From Atherinomorus stipes (taxonomy: Eukaryota > Chordata > Actinopteri > Atheriniformes > Atherinidae), in the NCBI GenBank assembly GCA_023101725.1, contig JALJCO010001098.1, positions 806,001 to 870,000 on the forward strand: a DNA stretch of 64,000 bases, read 5' to 3'. This document shows, piece by piece, positions 56,001-64,000 of this stretch (its first letter is position 1; the number at the start of each line of letters is the position of its first letter). Under the pieces are notes generated by a model. It searched no databases and was not told the DNA's origin. It saw nothing but the letters and a program-made list of their open reading frames with translations. A program made the position numbers and the translations under genes.

Positions 56001-56350
56001 GAAGACTAGAGATGTTTTCTGTGTGGCGCTGCAGAGTTCATGTTTTACCTTCTGTGAAGGCCCAGTTCAGTGGTTTTATGCAGGTTTGGAGCTCCATCTC
56101 AGTGAGAGGAATGTGTTACTGTCCATTGTTTTCACCGTTGATACCGCCGAAACACCGGATGGATGAAAAATCAGAAAATGTAAGATGTGTCTGATGATGT
56201 CATTTCCTTTTTTGCTTTGTTTTGGTTGTTTGTTTTACATTGAAACAACTGAAATGTGCCAACTCTCTAACATCACCTGCTTTTGCATTTTGATTACGGT
56301 CACTGATGATAAGAGATGAGCCAAATTAGATTTATTTGAGCATTTATTCA
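53091..56350. other. Intergenic, only repeat fragments recognised
   Basis: AATAAA at 54059-54064 could serve a long zbtb22 transcript. A MITE fragment is at 55560-55700. No further coding sequence or RNA gene was recognised. Confidence 0.4.
55560..55700. mobile_element. Fragment of hAT-like MITE
   Basis: CCTGGTGGTCAGCTGTCCTGCAGCTTTTA..TCTGAGTCAGGTGCGTTGCA (quoted in parts) resembles the family complete at 3625-3841. Confidence 0.4.
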
Positions 56351-56504
56351 TAGGGATGAACGATGTTGCAATTTTAATTCCGATATCTGATATTTTACAA
56401 CTCATGTGGCTGATAACCGATATCGATACCGATATTATAGCTGAAAAAAACAAGCAGGTATTGCAAATAGCAGTTTTGTCATCCGTTTCCGACGCTTTGA
56501 AAAA

Positions 56505-56922
56505 TAGGGGTGTGAAAAAAGATTGATACACTGAAATATCACAATATTTTAATATGCCGATATTAAATCGATACAGATAAAACTATTTTACTGAGATTTT
56601 TTTTTTAGATTTCATCGTTCTGTTACAAAATCTCACTATATTTCAGGAATTCTCGCAGGACCTCGTAACAGAATAATGAAATATCGTGAGATTTCATTAG
56701 TAAAATAGATCGATACCGTGTTTTTAAATGTCAGTATGATAGCCTGCGACCTGCCCAGGGTTTACCCTGCCTCTCGCCTGATAATAGCTGGGATACGCTC
56801 CAGCAAACCCCCCGTGACCCTGAACTGAATAAGCGGGACAGAAAATGACTGACTGAATATGATAGCAGCATTTGAAGATATTGCGATACTTCAGTGTATC
56901 AATATATTTTTTCCCACCCCTA
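56505..56922. mobile_element. Inner palindromic MITE, nested copy 2
   Basis: TAGGGGTGTGAAAAAAGATT and ..CAATATATTTTTTCCCACCCCTA. It is lengthened by the insert at 56743-56857. Confidence 0.75.
56743..56857 (+). mobile_element. SINE-like insert with 8-bp target duplication
   Basis: A 115-bp insert (CCTGCGACCTGCCCAGGGTT..CCTCTCGCCTGATAATAGCT..AAGCGGGACAGAAAATGACT) of a widespread fish short repeat, flanked by TATGATAG at 56735-56742 and 56858-56865. Copy 1 lacks it. Confidence 0.75.
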
Positions 56923-57117
56923 GTCTTTAGAAGTTTTAGAGTAAAAAATAAGTTTTTGAAGTTTTTTTTTTTTTTTTAGACTTTAGAAACAGTGGGTTGA
57001 TTGGATAAATATCGGTTAAACATCGGTGGGCTGGCCGATGTCCGATATTCAGTTTTAACGCCGATATAGGCCGATACCGAAAGGGGGCCGATTATATTGT
57101 GCATCCCTATTTATGCA

Positions 57118-59570
57118 TCTACAAAAGCTCATGTTTTCGCTCAGAAATTAGTGAATTAAGTCCAAAATTTGATGCTTGTGTGACATTTACCGTCACCCAG
57201 AAGACTGAACCTGGACTTAGTGAAGAGCAGCTTGTATCTGTTAAAATGGGTCTAAAATCACCAGTTAAAACTGAAAATGTGTGTAAAATTTACATATTTC
57301 TGAAAGTGCAGAAACAAAAAAGATGGTACATGTTGATCTGGTGTCACGTCCACATTTCTGTCCAACTCCCCCAGAAAATGAAGATAAAAAAAAGATAGAC
57401 ACCAAAGATCCTTCAGAGTTTTTCACTTCAAGATGCCTTTTTGTTGTCCTTTAATTTAGGGATCTTATGGTGCCATTTATTGTTTATCCAGCATCTCTGC
57501 AGCTTCGCCTGCTGATTTCACAAACATTAAACTCATAACGAACGACTGCATTACATCTGCCAGTGAGTGAGGAGAAAAGCTGAAGGAGGGATTAAAAAAA
57601 GATGGAAAGATCTGTTTAAAAAGCTCAGAGCTGCTGATGAAGCCCAGACTTTATTTTTATTTTCATGCTTCTTTCGTGTCCTAACTGACCAGTTGATTGT
57701 TGAACAGTGAGTACAGAAACTGACATTTGTAAATTCAGAGTCACATTAATGATGTAAAATACTGCAGTACAATATTCAGCTGTCATGTATCGACATTACG
57801 GACTAATAAATTATTTGGGGAAAATGTGTCTGTTGTGATTGTATCTGTTGTTTTCTTTGATTATAATAAAGTTTACCACATCAGAGTCTGGATAAGAGAG
57901 GTTACTATGACAACCTCTGTTGTAGAGCAGTACGCTCAGCTTAAGTAGTAGTAGCTGCATGAATAAACCAAAATATGTGAACATAAATAGCTCTTAAAGG
58001 GCATCAGGTTGTTTTTTTCCTTAAAAAATATAAAATACATCCAAAAATGAGACAGAAGGAACCATAAGGACACAAATAAGGGATGCAAATATATGTTAAG
58101 ACAGTATTTGACTTTTAAAGAAAGCAATCCAAATCTTATGTATTTAATCTCTTCATCCTGATTTAAATTGATGATTTTGTGAGAATGTTAACAAATATAA
58201 ATTTGATTTAAAAGTGCCTTTCAATACCCTCAAGGACACTTTACAACATTTAAAATAAGAAAAGAAAGATTAAAATCAACATTCAACTTACACATTTTGA
58301 TCATGAACTAGTTAAAAATGACCCTAAAATATCTATGGTTGATCCAGTGTCGACTTTTCTAAACATTAAACCAGAATTTTCTGGTTGGTTTAGAAAAATT
58401 ATCACAAGTTAATGAGCAACACTTCCTTCAATCTGGATTCTTCAGTTTTTGAAGCAAGTCGATCCAAGAAGTTTTTTTTTTTTCTTTTTCAAATAATCAA
58501 ACAGGAGTTATCACAAATGTCATCTTCAGCTCTTTTCTTGGTCTAGAAATAAAAAAAGAAGAGAAAGAATCACAGGGACCAAGCTGAAGACAAAAATGGC
58601 ACAAAATGAGCAAATCAACCAAACTGCTGCACAAAAATAACAAGGACCAAGAAAGACAAAAATAACAGCAGAGAGAAGCACATGATGAATAAAAAGATAA
58701 AAAAACAAGCATAAAGACTCTGATGCTGAACACCTGTGAAGGACAAACCAAAAATAGCACCTGCATGTGAGATATTCTGGTTCTGAGTCTCATTCTGAAA
58801 GAAGAACTGGTTTGGATGTTTTTCCAGTCCTTTCTCAAGATTTGCAGTTCTTGTACATCAGCAGCTGCTCCATACATGGATGTTGGATCACCGTCTATGC
58901 TAAGAAATGTTAAATGTATAAATACATGACATTCAACATATTAAACAGCTGTTCTGTATACATACACACCCAGTACTGCAGCGCTTCTTTAAAACGTCAT
59001 CAGGCTCCTGCAGGATTTGATTCAAGATTTGTTTATTGTCAAACATCACTCCAGAGATGCAGTGCAGAGCCAATAATAGTAATAATAGTAATAATAACAA
59101 TAACAATAGTAATAATGATAATATATTGTTAAAGAAAAACCTAAAAGATATCTAACAGAACACTTTTCTAAAAAGGTTAGTTTTCCATCAGGATCCTGGC
59201 AATGCTGTTCTGGATGCAGTTAATAAATTATTGAACGTAATTAGTAAAATATGTTGCAAATCGATTAATCAAAAATCAGAACGAAGGAAAAAATAAAAAT
59301 AAAAACCTCATCAGCAACCAGAATCTGTGACAGTAAATACAGATTAACCTCCCCTCTGATGTTCCTCTCATCTCATCTGTCTTTCTTTTTTACCAACTCA
59401 GAAACATTTGTTTCCCAGAAAGACCAGGAGAAACTCTTGTCCAGAAGACTGGGTTACTGTACTGGTCTTTTAACTGGACCAGAAGAAGCATCAAACAGCT
59501 GCAGAGTTTTAACCAGGACTAAAAGATCTGAACACATCACAGCAGTTTAAAATCTAGAGATTAGATTATA
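57118..59570. other. Intergenic, nothing recognised apart from a microsatellite
   Basis: Spacer with only short open frames of no recognised family. An (AAT/AGT)n tract at 59074-59122 is the only distinct repeat. Confidence 0.4.
59074..59122 (+). repeat. Imperfect trinucleotide microsatellite (AATAGT/AATAAC)
   Basis: AATAGTAATAATAGTAATAA continuing with AACAAT and GATAAT variants. Confidence 0.75.
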
Positions 59571-59574
59571 AAAT

Positions 59575-59975
59575 GGTTTAGGTCCAGAATACAGATGTGA
59601 CATGTTCAGAGTTTAAACCAGCAGGGCTCTTATATCCAAGGACTTGGGTCAACCAGTCCAGACCAGAATCCAGACTGAACATGGAGAAGCAGCATTTAGC
59701 TTTTATGCTTTAAACAAGTGGAACACAACAAGACACTTTTAAACCCAGGTTGAAAACATTTATGTTCTCATGTGCCTATCCATGAAATCTGCAGTGTCTT
59801 TTAATTTATCTTGCTTCTTTTATTTTTTTAAAACGTATAATTAATCTGATTTTCTCTTTATAACATTTTATGTTCTTTTATATACTTTTCCCCACCTGTA
59901 ATGCTTTTAATGTTTTATGAAAATCACTTTGAATTGTCTTTATATGAAATCTGCTATACAGATAAACTTGTCATC
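59575..59975 (+). mobile_element. L2-type LINE 3' end relic
   Basis: Same family as 1135-1600: AAATGGTTTAGGTCCAGAAT, then GAACATGGAGAAGCAGCATT..TTTTATGCTTTAAACAAGTGG, then the 3' tail AATGCTTTTAATGTTTTATG..CTGCTATACAGATAAACTTG. No intact frame. Confidence 0.65.
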
Positions 59976-60299
59976 TGTGTTTTTATGCTGTGATTGGTTT
60001 AAAAAATGAGCAAATCTTCAAAAACCAGAAAACTATCGGGTCTAAAAATGTTAGCTTGGTTATATTTACTTATTAGAAAATAAACTGAGGAGTTTTAATT
60101 AACCCCCAATAATCAGAAATTTGCACCTGAGCAACATCATGTTCCTTCTCAAATCTCAAACTACTGACAGTTTAAGCTGAACTTTTCCTCCTCAGTACAG
60201 CAGCATAGGTTTACCTCCTCATACAATTCAAGTTTGTGTTTTTTTTCACAATAAAATGATAAAAATTAAATTCAAATAAAGTGAAAATGCAAATTAACA

Positions 60300-62600
60300 C
60301 AGAGACTCTATTATAGCAAAATGAATCATTTATTTTATTATCAAAATGAAGAAATTCACAGTGAATGATGGATCATTCCTCTGCATAAACGAGGCCAGAC
60401 TATAAACTACATTCCAGATTTATATTTTCATAACTCTGAAAAGAGCTTTTACCCCAAAAATATTTCACCAGTGAGGTAAAAAATAAAAAGAGGCAAAAAT
60501 GGGATTCAGGAAAAAAAAAAAAAAAAAAAGACTACAGGGAGGATTGCAATACTTTGAAACTCAAGACCAAAGCATCCATCACCACACCAGTGCTGTGACA
60601 CAGTGACATGTCTAATAACTCAGTTTTATAGATACAAACAGCCAATTAAAAAAAAAAAGAATTTATTCATCATATTCTTAAGATGTTAAGTGCAAAACTG
60701 CCCAATGCTGCATGAAAAAACAGAATGTATCTGAACAGAAAGGAGCTAAATTTAACAGCTGTACCAACACTGACAAATGAATGATTGTAGGAATCAATCT
60801 GTGTTACATAAAACAATTCCCCCTTATTCTTAGAGAAAAATCAGGCTTGTTCAAAGCAGTTTAAGATCTTCTTTTTTTCCCAAATAAAAGTGAGGACGTT
60901 TACGTAAATATTTGTGAGACTTGATTGTTTTCTTCTCTTGGCTGGAAGGGATGGAGTTCTGTTTGAGATGCATTAAAGGAAAAAACACATCATCTCTTCC
61001 TTTACCAGCAGACTGACAGGGACATTTTCTTCAATCGCAACTTAAAAAAAAATAAGATTTGCACTTTGTTTTCTTATTGTCAACAAGTCCTATGAAAAAT
61101 GACTTCAGTCTCCCTCAACATCTCCCAACTCATTTGCTGCTCCTATTAGAGACCTGACGTTGTTTTAATAAACAAGCGTACATGGTGAATTTGTTCTGGA
61201 TTAATTACAAAAAGTGTGTAGTAATGTTTGCAGTGGCAGGGCAGTGAGAAGACAGGTCTCTAAATGAACCAGTTTGAGATCAGGAAGCAAATCTCTTGGT
61301 ATTTGAATAGTTTCTGACATCAGCATTTAACAGTTAACATGTCCTGTGCAGGAAATCCCAAGAAATTCCAGTCTAAAGTAGCAAGAAATCATCAGGCATC
61401 ACTTACAAAAACATTAGCTGTGTTTCCATTTAATGACCAATCAAATCAGAAGGTATTATTTTTAATTTTATTGCCTATAAAATGCTGATCAGTCTTGTTT
61501 CTATCACCTGGTTGGGAGTGTAGAAGCTAGGCTGTGATGCCAGCAGGTGGCGCTGTTGGCAATTAATAAAAAAGAAGATTTTTGGGAAACTCTTTAAAGT
61601 TGTTGTGACTATTCTTTCATGCCTCTGAATTTAGTTTTTTTTTAAATGCTGCTGCTTCAACAACCTTTTCTGAAACAACGCTGCTTAATAACTGCAGTGA
61701 AAACAGGTTGTTGTCTTTCGTAGGTTTGTTGACAATAAGAAAAATACAGAATATTTATATGAAAAATATACAATGAGCTAACGCATCAAATTTCTAAACC
61801 TTAAATCTATTTTCAGGGGGAAAGGATGTAAAACTGACAATGTTTTACAGCTGCAATCCACACCTCTCACAATAAAACACAAACCATCACACAGCCCACA
61901 CACTCAGGAAATCACTATAAATACAAAATAACAGATAAGACATCAGAGTTCCTTTTGAGTTTTAGTTCAGAGATAATCTACCCTCTAATTTATGAAAGAA
62001 AAAAATCAGTTCATACAAACATGTAAACAAACTGCCTGCTGAGTGCCTGCGTGAACAAAAACTCAGTATACAGGCGACATGTTCCTGCAAAGTTCACGCT
62101 AACAGAAATAGATTCTCACCTTAAAGGAACTAAAGTTCATGGATCGAATAAGAAGAAAAAAGAAAGAATCACTGATTTAATGCATCCACCTGAATGCCTG
62201 AAGCTTTGTTGCATTGCTTCCTTCCCTAAACAGTTGGAGGATGTGTGCGCTGCAACCTAAAAATGACGGCCGTGGTCAAGGTTAGCTAGCGCTTCCGGTT
62301 TGAAGGGAATGAAGAGCAGCTTGAGATGCAAACAGTCGATGCAACAAACAAAAAAACGGCCCCCAAAAAACAGTTAAGTTGGCATATTAAAGGCTGGATT
62401 TCAATGATACATCTGAAACAAAAACAAGCGTCGTGGCTTCTGTTTGGCAATCTGCGATGGGGGGAGATGAACTGACTCCTTAAACACGAGCGCTCTCACT
62501 GATTCACTGCTCTGAATTAGAAGATATTCAGTTCTTTCATCCGAGCCGGCCGAGACGGTGTTGGAGCAAACGTTTTCAGGAAGAGATGACACATTATGGG
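60300..62600 (-). other. daxx: Likely daxx 3' UTR
   Basis: This follows the daxx stop at 62601-62603 on the minus strand. AATAAA signals read on the minus strand at 60329-60339 (TTTATT twice on the plus). It has few recognised repeats apart from poly-A at 60510-60528, and holds the CTCF-like motif at 61540. The extent is inferred. Confidence 0.35.
61540..61555 (+). promoter_or_regulatory. CTCF-like motif downstream of daxx
   Basis: CCAGCAGGTGGCGCTG is close to the optimal CTCF core. Sequence match only. Confidence 0.5.
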
Positions 62601-63941
62601 TCACTCTGAGTCTGAGAGGACGATGATTTCATCTGGGTCACACTGAGTCGCCACGTTGACCTGAAACCAAAGACAGTAGGATGGTTAAATAAAATCTGAA
62701 TTTATACTATTTCTCTGAAAATTAAACTTGTTAACAGCTTGTTAACTCTGAGGTATAAATAAGCACATTTTACATTTCTTAATCTCAGGGATCAAATTCT
62801 CAAATACTGTATAAAAACTGTTTAAAAGTTAAATCTTTACATCAAGAGCATCTCATCTGTGTGGAAATCACCTTCACTTGAGGAAGTAGTATTGATAGTA
62901 GTATTACATTAATGACTGATGGCAAAGGAAGGGGTGGAGCCTAACAAGTCTTTACTTCTGCCCACTCCTTTTTGAATATGTCTGTTTTGATATTTTGTTT
63001 TCTTTCTGTTTTTTCTGAAGCGGAGATGAAGCAGAAACACAGCAGAGACGAAGCGGAGATGAAGCAGAGATGAAGCTGAGACGAAGAGGAAACAAAGCAG
63101 AGACTAAGCAAAGACAAAGTGGAGACAAAGCAGAGACAAAGCAGAGACAAAGCAGCGGCGAAGCGCAGACGAAGCAGAAACGAAATGGAGAGGGAAGCAG
63201 AGATGAAGCTGAGACGAAAGAGGAAACAAAGCAGAGACTAAGCAAAGACAAAGTGGAGACAAAGCAGAGACAAAGCAGAGACAAAGCAGCGGCGAAGCGC
63301 AGACGAAGCAGAAACGAAATGGAGAGGAAGCAGAGATGAAGTGAAGACGAAGCAGCAGAGACGAAGCAACAACAAAGTAGCGACGAAACCGAGATGAAGC
63401 AGAGGGAGGAAAAATCATTTTCCAGGACAACTCAAGCTTTTCCAGGACATTTCACTCTCTCATTTTCCATGTGTTTTCCATGACTGGAAAAATGTTCAAT
63501 CATTTTCCAGGTTTTCTGGGGGGAAACTCTGACTGTAGTCTAAAACAGACTTCTGAGGCAGTTGCTACACGCCGCTAAGGTTAGCATTTCCAGTCATTAC
63601 CAGCAACAGGATCATTTAATCTGCTTAAAAAAGTTGATGTACCCTTTTTTTCCCCTTTTTCCAAGAAAATCCACATCTATGAGTAATTTTGGTCTAAAAA
63701 AGGGATTAAATGGGTTCTAGATATTTTAGAGCCAGGTCTCTAAGGATCAGCATGCAGCACTTTTTGCCATTTCTAATGTCTTTCTGAGCCATCATGCTTC
63801 CCCACCTTGTTCTTTTTGGGAGGTGGTGTTAACTGTGAGCTGCTGACCAGGTCCTGAGTTGGGGTGTCTGCTCGCGTGGACTCGACCTTCTGCGGAGAAC
63901 TGCAGCTAATGACGCCCATATCCAGAGGGATGTCTGTTTCA
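62601..63941 (-). CDS. daxx: DAXX histone H3.3 chaperone, last two coding exons (gene continues right of window)
   Basis: DAXX works with ATRX to deposit H3.3 and represses transcription in PML bodies. Two coding exons are visible on the minus strand: 63806-63941 (one base of a split codon plus 45 codons, ETDIPLDMGVISCSS.. to LTPPPKKNK) and 62601-62660 (VNVATQCDPDEIIVLSDSE then TGA). The C-terminal IIVLSDS is the SUMO-interacting motif, and ATQCDP-EIIVLSDS matches the end of mammalian DAXX closely. The Ser/Pro/Thr-rich preceding exon also aligns with the mammalian tail (ESTRADTPTQDLVSSSQL). The acidic, helical and N-terminal regions lie beyond 64000. The intron 62661-63805 carries a complex tandem repeat. 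Neighbouring zbtb22 and kifc1 support the call. Confidence 0.93.
63020..63400 (+). repeat. Higher-order tandem repeat in a daxx intron
   Basis: Short purine-rich units of about 12 bp (such as ACAAAGCAGAGA, ACGAAGCAGAGA) are organised in a larger unit of about 133 bp that starts at 63069 and 63202, with the third start at 63335. The plus strand is almost entirely A/G/C, which makes charged open frames on one strand and Leu/Ser/Cys/Phe-rich frames on the other. Confidence 0.85.
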
Positions 63942-64000
63942 CTGAGGAGGAGGAGGGATAGAAGGAGGGATGATGAAGACAAAGAAGCAAATCAATAAAT

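Larger units (their letters stand above)
56351..57109. mobile_element. Composite hAT-like MITE with nested MITE and SINE-like insert (copy 2)
   Basis: Outer ends TAGGGATGAACGATGTTGC and ..CGATTATATTGTGCATCCCTA. Flanks TTTATTCA (56343-56350) and TTTATGCA (57110-57117) form an 8-bp duplication with one change. The inner MITE is at 56505-56922, inserted at the same point of the outer element as in copy 1 (14687-15318). Confidence 0.8.

Noticed and set aside
63020..63400. CRISPR-like repeat array
   Set aside because: Repeats are contiguous, degenerate and without unique spacers, in a vertebrate intron.
62952..63430. Leu/Ser/Cys/Phe-rich minus-strand frames of about 110 codons that look like membrane proteins
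   Set aside because: They are the translation of a purine-rich tandem repeat within a daxx intron.

Overview
The window is vertebrate nuclear DNA, almost certainly from a bony fish. Its genes have many small exons with GT-AG introns, and the proteins match vertebrate families closely. The introns and spacers are packed with fish-type repeats: hAT-like and Tc1/mariner-like MITEs, L2-type LINE tails, a tRNA-derived SINE and foldback elements. No prokaryotic, viral or CRISPR features were seen.

Layout, left to right: (1) 2210-8481, minus strand, the first four coding exons of a beta-tubulin gene (tubb5-like), whose 3' part lies left of the window. (2) 10808-18320, plus strand, a complete flotillin-1 gene of 424 codons. 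(3) 25180-30375, plus strand, a complete six-finger C2H2 gene of the ZNF384/ZNF362 family (536 codons). (4) 34999-42730, plus strand, a complete kinesin-14 gene kifc1 (627 codons). (5) 46703-51667, plus strand, zbtb22 (744 codons). (6) 62601-63941, minus strand, the last two coding exons of daxx, ending in its SUMO-interacting motif; the rest lies right of the window. All exon joins below were checked by hand for splice consensus and codon phase.

TUBB-FLOT1 and ZBTB22-DAXX-KIFC1 are two neighbourhoods of the human MHC region on 6p21. Here they lie within 64 kb of each other, so this is an MHC-associated segment in fish arrangement. The genes are not a pathway. They cover microtubules (tubulin and the minus-end motor KIFC1), membrane microdomains (flotillin) and nuclear regulation (ZNF384-like, ZBTB22, DAXX).

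The spacers and introns hold the less ordinary material: a two-layer MITE composite present twice with the same internal junction, one copy carrying a third insertion; a 1.2-kb foldback element with arms of about 280 bp just after zbtb22; opposite-orientation copies of one Tc1-like MITE around five znf384 exons; a probable extra intron in beta-tubulin; a GC-AG intron in kifc1; and four CTCF-like motifs in one orientation. I found no clearly new biological system; the findings are candidates for checking.
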